Part shown: piece by piece, positions 54,753-63,715 of the stretch
How positions within the stretch are numbered: the stretch's first letter is position 1
Layout: the number at the start of each line of letters is the position of its first letter
Assembly (NCBI GenBank): GCA_021772565.1
Contig: JAJFLR010000115.1
Location: 1 to 64,000 of the forward strand
Reading direction: 5' to 3'
Length of the DNA: 64,000 nucleotides
Origin: Opitutales bacterium
GTDB taxonomy: Bacteria > Verrucomicrobiota > Verrucomicrobiia > Opitutales > JAJFLR01
Translations under genes and position numbers: made by a program
The notes under the pieces: generated by a model
Databases searched by the model: none
What the model was told of the DNA's origin: nothing
Seen by the model: the letters and a program-made list of their open reading frames with translations, nothing else

Positions 54753-55136
54753 ATGTACATGCCAGATTCAGTTCTTCTTATCGATGATGAAAAACATATC
54801 CGTTTTTATATCAGTCTTCTACTTAAAAATATAGGTATTCCGGCTGTCTATGAAGCAACAAATGGTGAAGAAGGAATTGAGTCATTCAAAACAAATAAGC
54901 CGGATTTTGTTATGCTTGATATTAATATGCCGGGAGATAGTGGTATAGAAGTTTTAAAAAAAATAATGGAAATTGATGAAGATGCAATCGTCGTTATGCT
55001 TACAGCAGTCAATTCAATGCATATCGTAGAAGACTGCGCCAAAATTGGTGCGACAAATTATATTCTAAAGGATACCCCTGAAGATGTTTTATCCAATAAT
55101 ATTCGTGAAATAATTTCAGAGTGCTTTGAAGATTAA
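54753..55136 (+). CDS. Single-domain response regulator (CheY-like)
   Basis: Stand-alone receiver domain. LLIDDEKHIRF (acidic pair), FVMLDINMPGDSG (phosphoacceptor Asp), VVMLTAVNSMHIVEDCAKIGATNYILKDT (switch Thr and Lys, given in part). 127 aa, no output domain. First gene of a plus-strand run leading to a PilB/GspE ATPase, pilin-like and kinase genes. It may pass signals by protein contact, as CheY and PilG/PilH do. Confidence 0.92.
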   Translation: MYMPDSVLLIDDEKHIRFYISLLLKNIGIPAVYEATNGEEGIESFKTNKPDFVMLDINMPGDSGIEVLKKIMEIDEDAIVVMLTAVNSMHIVEDCAKIGATNYILKDTPEDVLSNNIREIISECFED

Positions 55137-55188
55137 TATATTTATCCAGGGAAAATGAAAATTTCAGTAACCATTAAATATCCACTCA

Positions 55189-55392
55189 ATGGAAAGTAGT
55201 TCAGAAATTACCAAGACTGCTATCACACTGGAAGATAGAATAATTCACTACTCTCTTCCGGATCTTCAGGAGTATGTAGAAACCGAGTTCAGTTCAAAAA
55301 AAGGCACCAGAGAAGCAGTTGGGCAATCTGAAATAAATACCATTTTCAAGAAGAAAAAAAAGAAGAAAAAGATAGATAAAAATGATAAATGA
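55189..55392 (+). CDS. Small lysine-tailed hypothetical protein
   Basis: 67-aa protein with a short helical N-terminal part (TLEDRIIHYSLPDLQEYVET) and a strongly basic tail (FKKKKKKKKIDKNDK). It overlaps the start of the PilB/GspE gene by 11 bp, so it is likely translated and coupled to it. The tail could bind nucleic acid, membrane or an acidic partner. No known family was recognised. Confidence 0.6.
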   Translation: MESSSEITKTAITLEDRIIHYSLPDLQEYVETEFSSKKGTREAVGQSEINTIFKKKKKKKKIDKNDK

Positions 55393-57082
55393 GCGTTTCA
55401 TTGAACTTCTAAAAAAGTCTGAGCTGATAAAACCTCTTGCATTGGAAGAGTTGATAAACCTCCACCAGGATAATCAGTTAAAGTTACTTCAGGATATCAT
55501 TGAAAAATCTTTGATTGATAAAGATACAGCTACTGATCTTTGGGGGAAAGCAATTGGCATTGCCTATGTTGACCCACTACTAGTCGCTGTGTCATGCTAT
55601 AAAGATGAAATGTTGCCGCATGAAATTGCCAAGAAAGCAAATGCTATTTGTCTGTATAAAATAAATAACGTCATATCTGTGGCAATGGGCGATCCCACAA
55701 ATATATCGCTTGTTAGATCTATAGAAAAAATACTTGGGATTCCGGTCAGCCCGCTCTTCAGTTTTCCACATGAAATTGATGCAGCAATCGCTATTTATTA
55801 CTCACAGTCAAAAAGTTTCAATGACGCTCTGACAGAAGTCCTCGATAAATCGCTCGATCTGCGAAAATTATCAGATAGTAAAGCTGATGCTATGAGCCTG
55901 GTGCGATCTACATCACTCATTGAGCTATTTAATTCAATTGTTTATCATGCCTTTCAGGAAAGAGCCAGTGATATCCATATTGAAGCAGGCCAAAATAATT
56001 CATTACTCAGAATTAGAATTGACGGAATGATGCGTAACGTTATCGAAATTCCTTCTTTAATTCATCAAGCCCTAATCATAAGATTAAAAGTAGTTAGTGA
56101 CTTAAATATTGTTCAAAAAAGACTCCCGCAAGATGGTAGATTCTCGATGAATATCGGTGACTACGTCAGTAACTTCCGGGTATCAACGTTACCGGGACTT
56201 CATGGGGAGAGAGCAGTTATTCGAATATTAGGTGTAACAGGTAAAAAAGATTTTTTAGAACTGGATAACATGTGGTTTGCCAAATCAACAAGAAAGAGAA
56301 TCGAAAGAATACTGTCTACACCAAATGGTGTATTCATTGTGACCGGTCCCACAGGTTCAGGAAAAACTACAACTCTTTATTCAGCTTTAAACTTCCTCAA
56401 CTCACCAATCAGAAATATTTTGACAATTGAAGACCCGGTTGAATATCAACTTGACGGCGTTAGCCATATACAGGTACGTAGTGAAATTGACTTAACTTTT
56501 GCTAAAATATTGCGATCAGTGTTGAGGCAAGATCCCGATGTTATTCTAGTTGGAGAGATCAGAGATAAGGAAACTGCACAAATTGCAATCGAATCAGCTT
56601 TAACAGGACACTTTGTACTCACGACTCTGCACACAAATAATGCAGTTCAAGCAGTAATACGTCTTACTGAAATCGGGGTCGAACCCCATATGGTGGCGCC
56701 ATCACTCGTCGGTGTTTTAGCTCAGCGCCTGGTTGGGAAAATTTGTGATCAGTGTAAAATGATTTACCATCCTGAACAAGAAACTTTACTTAAATATTTC
56801 ACAGATATTGGCTCAGGGTTAGTCACATTTTATAGAGGTAAAGGATGTGCTGCATGTGGTAATACTGGTTATCGAGGTAGAGTACCGGTTCACGAATTAA
56901 TAGAAATCAGTGAAGCAATGCGCACAATTATTTCTGCAAGTGGTAAGCAAAGTGAACTTGAGACTGAAGCAAGAAATATAGGATTTAAATCTATGAGATA
57001 TGACGCTTTGGCAAAAGCAATTTTAGGTGAAACAACAATTGACGAAACAGAAAGAATGACTGTACCAGAATATAGTGAGTAA
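55382..57082 (+). CDS. Type IV pilus / type II secretion ATPase (PilB/GspE family)
   Basis: Hexameric ATPase that powers pilin assembly. N-terminal MshEN-like domain (LGKAIGIAYVDPLLV equivalent: DLWGKAIGIAYVDPLL), then VYHAFQERASDIHIEAG, Walker A VTGPTGSGKTTTLYSALNFL, Asp box EDPVEYQLDGVSHIQV, Walker B LRQDPDVILVGEIRD, His box LTGHFVLTTLHTNNA. The zinc site CDQCKM...CAACGNTGYRGRVPVHE is intact. 566 aa, complete. Followed 93 bp later by a prepilin-like gene. No PilC, PilQ, PilT or prepilin peptidase is in the window. Confidence 0.94.
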   Translation: MINERFIELLKKSELIKPLALEELINLHQDNQLKLLQDIIEKSLIDKDTATDLWGKAIGIAYVDPLLVAVSCYKDEMLPHEIAKKANAICLYKINNVISVAMGDPTNISLVRSIEKILGIPVSPLFSFPHEIDAAIAIYYSQSKSFNDALTEVLDKSLDLRKLSDSKADAMSLVRSTSLIELFNSIVYHAFQERASDIHIEAGQNNSLLRIRIDGMMRNVIEIPSLIHQALIIRLKVVSDLNIVQKRLPQDGRFSMNIGDYVSNFRVSTLPGLHGERAVIRILGVTGKKDFLELDNMWFAKSTRKRIERILSTPNGVFIVTGPTGSGKTTTLYSALNFLNSPIRNILTIEDPVEYQLDGVSHIQVRSEIDLTFAKILRSVLRQDPDVILVGEIRDKETAQIAIESALTGHFVLTTLHTNNAVQAVIRLTEIGVEPHMVAPSLVGVLAQRLVGKICDQCKMIYHPEQETLLKYFTDIGSGLVTFYRGKGCAACGNTGYRGRVPVHELIEISEAMRTIISASGKQSELETEARNIGFKSMRYDALAKAILGETTIDETERMTVPEYSE

Positions 57083-57175
57083 TATTTAATACATCATTAG
57101 ACACAATAATTTCCAAAATATTTTATTGAAATTTTTCCCTTGATAGAATCAATTTAATATATTTAATAATTATAA

Positions 57176-57700
57176 ATGAAAAATTACTCCCTCACAGCTA
57201 AAAATAAAATAAACTCTAAATCAAATAGAGGGTTTTCATTAGTGGAAATTTCGGTCGTAGTTGTCATAATTGGCCTGTTAGCATCACTATCAATTCAATA
57301 TTTTGGCAAAGTTCGAGAGAAAGCTCAAAATAATACAGTTATAAATGATTTGAGGATATTTTCCGGATCGTTTCATCAATACGTTACTGAAAAAGGAAGT
57401 TGGCCGCGCAACCAGAGAAATAGAGATACCTTTCCCAGAGATATGACAGATTACTTACCCTCAAGTTGGGCACGCAAAACACCCATTGGTGGTAAATATA
57501 GTTGGGATAATAACAGGCGCCATAAAGGTGTTAGAGTGGCCGCTAATTTAAACATTAGAAATGATGGAAGAAACAATAGAATTATTGTTTCAAGGGATCA
57601 ATTAAGAGATATTGATGCAGAAATTGATGATGGAAATTTAAATACCGGATTGTTTAGATTGGGCAGATCAAACTGGCCTATTTATATTTTAGAGGAATAA
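57176..57700 (+). CDS. Prepilin-like protein with type III (N-methylation) signal
   Basis: Leader of about 18 residues ending in RGFSLVEISVVVVIIGLLAS, the prepilin peptidase site (G^F, E5) and hydrophobic alpha-helix. The rest resembles a type II/IV pseudopilin head domain with IFSGSFHQYVTEKGSWPRNQ, the usual pattern in minor or major pseudopilins (residues, YxxxxGxWP). The C-terminal half is Arg/Asn-rich with no Cys pair. 174 aa. Follows the ATPase gene by 93 bp and precedes an unknown membrane protein by 5 bp. Confidence 0.9.
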   Translation: MKNYSLTAKNKINSKSNRGFSLVEISVVVVIIGLLASLSIQYFGKVREKAQNNTVINDLRIFSGSFHQYVTEKGSWPRNQRNRDTFPRDMTDYLPSSWARKTPIGGKYSWDNNRRHKGVRVAANLNIRNDGRNNRIIVSRDQLRDIDAEIDDGNLNTGLFRLGRSNWPIYILEE

Positions 57701-57705
57701 ACAGT

Positions 57706-58506
57706 ATGAATCATAACGTTAGTACAAAATTTATCGCCAAAGATTTTTCAAATATCGGAAACGAGTTTGACAGAATCGAGTTAGGTGAGATTTCATCAGA
57801 AAAATTAACAGATATTCTGAAAAAAGTTTCTTCAATTAATAGTCAGGATGTCACAGAGTCAGAACCTCAGATATTTATAACAAATTCACTTGGTCAATTT
57901 AAAATCAACTACAAGAATTCGAAGTTTTATCTTTCAAATGTAAATGATATAAACACTCATGATTTAGAAGTATCGAGTAACGATGCGATAAAATTTTTAG
58001 AAGGAAACGAAAAAGATATAGAAGAAGCTGATGAAGAAAAAATTGTTACAACTGAAGAAAAAGAAACATTAAAGAAAAGTCTGGTTGCAAATATTTTTGC
58101 GACACTATTAATATTTTCAACTGTTGGTTTTATGTTTTTCATTCTAAGCAAAAATAATGAATTTCTGCCTCTAATAGAATATACTGAAATAACTAATAAG
58201 AATAAGATTCTTGATTATGAAAAAAATCACACAGGTTTTTACCTGACTGGAAAAGCTCAAGATGAAAGTGGTCTTTATATAAAAGAGGGGGGAGAACTTG
58301 AGTTTATTGATGTAAAAAAATTAACCGACAAAAACATTTTCGTTGAACAAGTTGATACAAATTTGTACGTATTTGGTGAAACTAATAATGAAACATCAAT
58401 AATTATTAATGGTGTTGAGCAAATTAAACTTCTTAATGAGGATAAGATTAATTTTGATGGTGAAGTATATAGTAAATTCCCAACGGCAGATTTTAAATTT
58501 TTATAA
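57706..58506 (+). CDS. Hypothetical bitopic membrane protein in the pilin module
   Basis: 266 aa with a cytoplasmic N-terminal region (~1-125, acidic end EEADEEKIVTTEEKETL) and one membrane segment (VANIFATLLIFSTVGFMFFIL, ~127-147). A periplasmic C-terminal region follows, with beta-like repeats (FYLTGKAQDESGLYIKEGG; LYVFGETNNETSIIING). Topology resembles a PilN/PilO- or GspL/M-like assembly protein in having one TM and an outer domain, but no motif supports this. It starts 5 bp after the pilin gene. Confidence 0.7.
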   Translation: MNHNVSTKFIAKDFSNIGNEFDRIELGEISSEKLTDILKKVSSINSQDVTESEPQIFITNSLGQFKINYKNSKFYLSNVNDINTHDLEVSSNDAIKFLEGNEKDIEEADEEKIVTTEEKETLKKSLVANIFATLLIFSTVGFMFFILSKNNEFLPLIEYTEITNKNKILDYEKNHTGFYLTGKAQDESGLYIKEGGELEFIDVKKLTDKNIFVEQVDTNLYVFGETNNETSIIINGVEQIKLLNEDKINFDGEVYSKFPTADFKFL

Positions 58507-58579
58507 CCTCAGATCATGCCTGATAAATCAGTCTCATAATATGTTATGAGTAACGCCTTAAAAAACAAAGATACTGAGA

Positions 58580-59719
58580 ATGGACGATCAAGCTATGCAT
58601 ATTTTCATAATTGATGATGATACGGTTACGCGCCGAATTATTAAAACAGTGTTACTGAAAAACAATTATCAAGTAACTGAAGCTGTATCCGGTGAAGATG
58701 CAGTTGAAAGGGCTGAAGAGATTAAACCAGATCTTATATTGCTGGATGTAATGATGAGTGGAATGGATGGTTTTGAAACCTGTAAAAAATTAAAAACTTT
58801 TCCTGAAATAGTCGATGTTCCGGTAATTTTCCTAACTGCCAAATCAGAGACCAACGAAGTTGTCAAAGGACTGGAAGCCGGTGGTTCTGATTATATCAGT
58901 AAACCTTTCAGACCACTTGAAAGTATCGCTAGAATTAAAACTCATCTAAAAATCAGAAGCCTATCTCGACAACAAAAAGAAAATATCGTTGCTCTGGAAA
59001 AAGCCAACCAGGCCAAAGTAAAGTTACTGGCAATCTCGTCGCACGACCTAAAAAATCCACTTTCTTCCATTAATGGATTAGCATCCTATTTGACTAAAGA
59101 TAAAGCCGGTCCAATCAACCAAATTCAACGTGATATAATTAACAGTATAGGATCAGCATCTGAATGCATGCTCAATATTGTTAATGATCTACTAGATCTG
59201 TCAGTTTTAGAAGATAACCATATCAAGTTAAATCTTGAATCTAACAACTTGAGCGAATTGGTCTCTCAATCTATTCTATTGTATAAAATAAAAGCATCTG
59301 AGAAAGGAATTGAGATAAATTTCTGGGACTATGGAATTCCTGAAAAAATGGATTTTGATAAACATCAAATTAAACGAGTTGTTGAAAATTTATTAAGCAA
59401 CGCCATTAAATTTTCCCCAAAAGATAAAAAAATATCGGTATCAATAAAAACGGAAAATAATAATTCACTGATATTAGTAGCTGATGAAGGAACCGGCATT
59501 CCAGAAAGCGAGATGGATAAATTATTTAAAGAATTCAGCAGAACATCTGTCAAACCAACTGCAGGAGAACAAAGCACCGGTCTTGGATTGTCAATCTGCA
59601 AGAAAATAATGCTGGCGCATGAGGGAGATATAGTTGCAGAAAATATTCAAAACAGTGGATGCCAATTCACTGTATCGCTACCTGAAAAAAATGCGTCGCC
59701 AAATAAAACAGCATCGTAA
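58580..59719 (+). CDS. Receiver-histidine kinase hybrid
   Basis: 379 aa. Receiver domain first: FIIDDDTVTRRII, DLILLDVMMSGMDGF (Asp), VIFLTAKSE, SDYISKPF (Lys). Then HisKA with LAISSHDLKNPLSSINGLAS (His), and HATPase_c with VVENLLSNAIKFSP (N box), LVADEGTGIP (G1) and GLGLSICKKIM (G2). No sensor or membrane domain, so cytoplasmic. It follows the unknown membrane protein by 73 bp. A possible partner of the single-domain regulator at 54753. Confidence 0.92.
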   Translation: MDDQAMHIFIIDDDTVTRRIIKTVLLKNNYQVTEAVSGEDAVERAEEIKPDLILLDVMMSGMDGFETCKKLKTFPEIVDVPVIFLTAKSETNEVVKGLEAGGSDYISKPFRPLESIARIKTHLKIRSLSRQQKENIVALEKANQAKVKLLAISSHDLKNPLSSINGLASYLTKDKAGPINQIQRDIINSIGSASECMLNIVNDLLDLSVLEDNHIKLNLESNNLSELVSQSILLYKIKASEKGIEINFWDYGIPEKMDFDKHQIKRVVENLLSNAIKFSPKDKKISVSIKTENNNSLILVADEGTGIPESEMDKLFKEFSRTSVKPTAGEQSTGLGLSICKKIMLAHEGDIVAENIQNSGCQFTVSLPEKNASPNKTAS

Positions 59720-59752
59720 GAATTTATTTAAAAACAAACGGCTTATTAAATC

Positions 59753-60457
59753 TTAAGCTTTAGGTCTGTTTTTTAATTTATTACGATTGCGATTGCGATA
59801 TCCAGCAATTCCAGCTGCACCGAGTGCAATTAATAAAGCTGAAGAGCTGACCTCTGGAATCGGTGTGGCAAATGTAAACGATGTATTAGGTAAAGTCTCA
59901 ATAAGTCCACCATTAATTGTAAAAGCTCTGGCTGTCGCATCCCAGTCACCATATATAACACCCAAGTTATTATCACCTGATTTAAATGTAAGTCCAACAT
60001 CAGTTTGATTTACATTCATTGGTGCGTTCAACGGGGTTGAAACAACAAACGGCGCTAGAACATTATAATAACTTGTAAAAGTTGTCCCATTAATTGTCGA
60101 ATTACGGCTATATAAAGTTGGAGAAGCATAACTTGCTTTAACACCAAATATTGCACCATTTTTCCCCTCAAATTGAATGCGATCACCACTAAAGTCATTT
60201 GCTGTAAATCTAAGGTAATCATCATTATCTGTAGATCCGGCAAAATTTAAAGTATAGTTAAGATCCTTTTCTGCACCATCTGAGTCAAAAACCTGACCAA
60301 CTAAGCTTCCAAGGTTCAGTTGGACTACGACTCCCATCGATGAAGCAGCCGGATAACATAGACCTGCAGCAATCGCTAAACTTGGTGATCCAACAATATA
60401 TTTATGGAGTCGATTATTAAAAGGGTTAAGGGACTTTAATTCATTTTCTTTATTCAT
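59753..60457 (-). CDS. PEP-CTERM-like protein with PEV variant motif
   Basis: N-terminus with a long polar stretch then the hydrophobic KYIVGSPSLAIAAGLCYPAAS (a signal-like segment). A Ser/Thr/Asp-rich body follows with FNFAGSTDNDD-type beta segments (LNFAGSTDNDDYLRF). The C-terminus is PIPEVSSSALLIALGAAGIAG with the basic tail YRNRNRNKLKNRPKA. As in the 41319 gene the motif reads PEV. Monocistronic, convergent with the hybrid kinase. Confidence 0.8.
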   Translation of the reverse strand: MNKENELKSLNPFNNRLHKYIVGSPSLAIAAGLCYPAASSMGVVVQLNLGSLVGQVFDSDGAEKDLNYTLNFAGSTDNDDYLRFTANDFSGDRIQFEGKNGAIFGVKASYASPTLYSRNSTINGTTFTSYYNVLAPFVVSTPLNAPMNVNQTDVGLTFKSGDNNLGVIYGDWDATARAFTINGGLIETLPNTSFTFATPIPEVSSSALLIALGAAGIAGYRNRNRNKLKNRPKA

Positions 60458-60594
60458 ATTGATATTCTATAAATATAAATGATTAAGTGATTTTATAGTG
60501 TTACCATAAAATTAATATGTGCATAGTCAATTAATTATTTAATAAAAAATATTGCCTATTACTATAATTTTAAAGCATATAAAATTAAATATTA

Positions 60595-63225
60595 ATTAAA
60601 TATAACCTTAACAAAAATAACATCTTCAAGAGTACAATAAGCAAAAGTTTTAACCTAGCAATCACAAGCATCAGTCTGATTATCTGCTTTACAGCAAATA
60701 AAATCACTGCCAACCCATCTGTAGAAAAAATAATTGAACTCGAGGAATTTATTCTTCGTGAGTCTGCAATTGAGGAGTCAACTACTCTATTATCACTTGA
60801 TAGACCCGTTGACTCAGTATTTGGTGAAGGTCTTTCGGTAAAAAATATTCCGCGAGCAGTTACTGTTTTAACACCCGAAGCGATAAAGCAATTTTCAATA
60901 GAAGGATTTGACGATCTTTCTAAAGTAGGTGCCGGGACACAGCGAATAAATTATTTCGGCATTGCCGGAACTCCATTTCTTAGAGGTGCAAAAGCAGGTA
61001 CTTTTTTTAATGGAATGTTGCGCGCTTATCAGAGAAATTCGACACCGATTTCTTTTGGATCACTCGAATCATTAGAATTGATAAAAGGTCCGGCACCCGG
61101 TCATCTTACACCAACATTAGTTGGAGGCTATGTAAATTTCATTCCCAAGTCTCCCTATTTTGATAAATTTCGTGGATCTGTAAAAGTTACAGCTGGGAGA
61201 TGGGATCATTATAATGCTCAGTTTGATGTAGGCGGCCCTGCTTTGTTTCTAAATAAACCGAGCGCTTATCGATTTTCTGTAACAGGACAATTATCCGATT
61301 CATATTATGATAAAGTTCAGAATGATTATATTTCGCTCTACGGATCAATAAAAATACAACTCAAAAAAGATCTGACTGCTGTTATCGGAGCTGAATATTT
61401 TAAATATAAAAGTAACGAAAATGTTGGATGGAATCGACCGACCCAAAATTTAATTGATAACAACCAGTATGTCATTGGTGAACCGATAAACATAACGAGT
61501 CCAGCATGGGGAGGTCGAGCCAGTCGAAATTTAGCTTCTTTCCCAGGTGGTATTTTTAATGGAATCCAAAACTTTAGCGCACTTGTTGTCCCAAGGAATT
61601 TGGTTGATGCCGCAGTTGCTGATGGAAGGATCACGGCAGCAGCGAGAGGAGCATTGCTTGATTTATCCATTCCTGACGATAAAGCCAGAGCATATGGTCA
61701 ACCGTTACCGAGCTCTGGAATACCTGATCCAAATTTTGATGCCAGCGGAACCGGGCTTGTTGCTGAACTGGCGACACTTTCAGCAAATACTAACATCGAT
61801 GGATTCCGTTATACTCAAGCTTATTTTAATAATGGTGGTATCCCATTCACAGAGACTATCGAGGGCAATCAGGTATTATCTGATGATAATGATTTTGCCA
61901 ACTCAGATAATTTTATTTGGTTTTTTGATATTGAAAACACTCAAAGCCCTGATCGGATTTTTAAAAACCAGTTTTTCATGGAAGGACTGAACACCGAAAA
62001 AAAATCATCGTACGGATATGCAAACGAAACAAAACAGTTAGTTATTAGCGACAAATTTACTGTTTCACAATCATTACCTGAATTTAAATCAAAAATTAAC
62101 TATGGTGGTTCAGCCCGGTTTACTTATGCTAAGATGCTGGAAGATTTTGCTGCCGAACCGTTTTCCAGACGAGATATTACATTACCTGAAATTACTGAGA
62201 ATGGTATACTTTCATCAGGAAATGATAAATCACCTGTTGACGGGTTGAACTTTTGGTCAGGAACAAATAATAGATCACAACTCTATCAGATCGGAATTTT
62301 CGCAACAGCAAAAACTGATTTCACTGAAAAATTGAATGCCTTTACATCAGTCAGAGTTGAACAATCATTTTATAATGTTGGATTCCCAAATGAAGCTGAG
62401 CGGGCAAGCGATGCTACAAGAGCTTCAATTGATAACAACGGATCTAAAGCATATTGGATGGGATCATTCAGTCCGGTATGGAAATTAACAAATGAAATAA
62501 ATCTGTATGGATCTCTTCAACATGGAACCGCAATAGATCCTACTGACGGAGGTGGCGTTAGAGGTGACGATAATTTTACAGAGGCTGAGCTTTATGAATT
62601 GGGGTTGAAGAGTACATTTTTTGATGACCGGCTCTACACAACTTTAGCTGTTTATTATTGGGATCAATCACGTTTTAATTCCAGAGAAGGACGAGCCGAA
62701 CCATTGCGGGCAAATGGAATTGAAGTGGAAACTACCTATCAACACAATGATCAATTTACTCTTACAGCTTCTTTTACAGCACAACGTATATGGCGTCGCA
62801 CAGCATTAGCTTTTAGAGCTGAAACTCGTAATGAAGAACAAACTGCACTACGAGCAGGGATATTCAGGAGCTCATTTGTGACCCGTCCAACAGCAAATCC
62901 TGACCTAATTCAACCGGGAACACCAGAGGTCGATGCTAAAATTTTCGCTATCTACACATTGGCTAACGGTATTGGATTTGGTGGTGGACCTACATGGAGT
63001 GATGGTTTTTGGCATAATTACGATCGCACTCTAAGAAGCCCATCTTCACTGATCTGGAATGCAAATATTTTCTATAAATCAAAAAACTGGGATGCTATAC
63101 TCAATATAGAAAATTTAACCAGCGAAGATTATTATTTAGGATCTGAACCCACTTTTGCAGCAAACACATTAGTAACTAAGGCACAACCAATTTCCTGGAA
63201 GTTCACACTGACATATAAGTTTTGA
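60595..63225 (+). CDS. TonB-dependent outer membrane receptor without a standard start codon
   Basis: The track begins at an internal ATG (61015), but the same frame stays open to 60589. It encodes a signal peptide (STISKSFNLAITSISLIICF..ANKITAN) and a plug domain (SVFGEGLSVKNIPRAVTVLT, FDDLSKVGAGTQRINYFGIAG, PFLRGAKAGTFFNGM). No ATG, GTG or TTG exists in this frame between 60589 and the plug; ATT (60595), ATC (60622) and a CTG (60676) are the only weaker candidates. The barrel ends with the expected C-terminal Phe (SWKFTLTYKF). About 876 aa from 60595. The start is uncertain; the function (TonB-type import, likely siderophore or similar) is from fold. Confidence 0.85.
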   Translation: MKYNLNKNNIFKSTISKSFNLAITSISLIICFTANKITANPSVEKIIELEEFILRESAIEESTTLLSLDRPVDSVFGEGLSVKNIPRAVTVLTPEAIKQFSIEGFDDLSKVGAGTQRINYFGIAGTPFLRGAKAGTFFNGMLRAYQRNSTPISFGSLESLELIKGPAPGHLTPTLVGGYVNFIPKSPYFDKFRGSVKVTAGRWDHYNAQFDVGGPALFLNKPSAYRFSVTGQLSDSYYDKVQNDYISLYGSIKIQLKKDLTAVIGAEYFKYKSNENVGWNRPTQNLIDNNQYVIGEPINITSPAWGGRASRNLASFPGGIFNGIQNFSALVVPRNLVDAAVADGRITAAARGALLDLSIPDDKARAYGQPLPSSGIPDPNFDASGTGLVAELATLSANTNIDGFRYTQAYFNNGGIPFTETIEGNQVLSDDNDFANSDNFIWFFDIENTQSPDRIFKNQFFMEGLNTEKKSSYGYANETKQLVISDKFTVSQSLPEFKSKINYGGSARFTYAKMLEDFAAEPFSRRDITLPEITENGILSSGNDKSPVDGLNFWSGTNNRSQLYQIGIFATAKTDFTEKLNAFTSVRVEQSFYNVGFPNEAERASDATRASIDNNGSKAYWMGSFSPVWKLTNEINLYGSLQHGTAIDPTDGGGVRGDDNFTEAELYELGLKSTFFDDRLYTTLAVYYWDQSRFNSREGRAEPLRANGIEVETTYQHNDQFTLTASFTAQRIWRRTALAFRAETRNEEQTALRAGIFRSSFVTRPTANPDLIQPGTPEVDAKIFAIYTLANGIGFGGGPTWSDGFWHNYDRTLRSPSSLIWNANIFYKSKNWDAILNIENLTSEDYYLGSEPTFAANTLVTKAQPISWKFTLTYKF

Positions 63226-63276
63226 TAACATCATTGTTTTGTATCTCGAGTAAATATTAATGGCAGATATTTTTTT

Positions 63277-63534
63277 ATAGCGACACCCATAAATGTTTTC
63301 GTATATTTTAATGTAAGCAAAAAATTGAAATTCAGATAGATTGCCGCGACCTGCCTCAGCAGCTCTCGCTACCGAGTGCCGATTTATCGGGACGACATGA
63401 TCACGAGAAAACATGACAATCTCACAACTTTGTCATCGCGAGGAACAACGTGACGAAGCGATCCATGATTATTTAATTTGAACAGGACATTTACTATGTG
63501 CAATATAAACGAAAAAATTTAAGGCAATCGCTAT
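63277..63534. mobile_element. MITE-like element with 27-bp terminal inverted repeats, copy 2
   Basis: Left end ATAGCGACACCCATAAATGTTTTCGTA, right end ACGAAAAAATTTAAGGCAATCGCTAT. The core matches the 34978 element over GATTGCCGCGACCTGCCTCA, CCGATTTATCGGGAC and CATGATCACGAGAAAACATGAC, and again contains the GTCATCGCGAGGA.CAACG module. It has a 25-bp extra stretch near the right end. No transposase; the minus-strand 81-aa ORF is the repeat. It begins about 50 bp after the TonB receptor stop. Confidence 0.85.
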
Positions 63535-63715
63535 ATTACTGAATTAGAAATCATGATTAAGAGAAGAGATGGCTATTTTTGAAGATATACAATAATTTAT
63601 AACCGCTAAATTAGTAATTTCAATAATTCAATTTTTATATTGGTCTTGCGCTATAATCATGTTTAATTAAGGGAACTATATTGCATAGAGCTTTTATTAA
63701 TATAGTATTACTTTG
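63535..63715. other. AT-rich gap before the last gene
   Basis: No gene, repeat or clear promoter recognised between the second MITE-like element and the start of the final partial gene. Confidence 0.5.

Noticed and set aside
61547-61990. 147-aa plus-strand ORF inside the TonB receptor
   Set aside because: Out-of-frame shadow of the receptor; no family features.
63169-63414. 81-aa minus-strand ORF (MFSRDHVVPINRHSV...)
   Set aside because: Translation of the second MITE-like copy running antisense into the TonB receptor 3' end.
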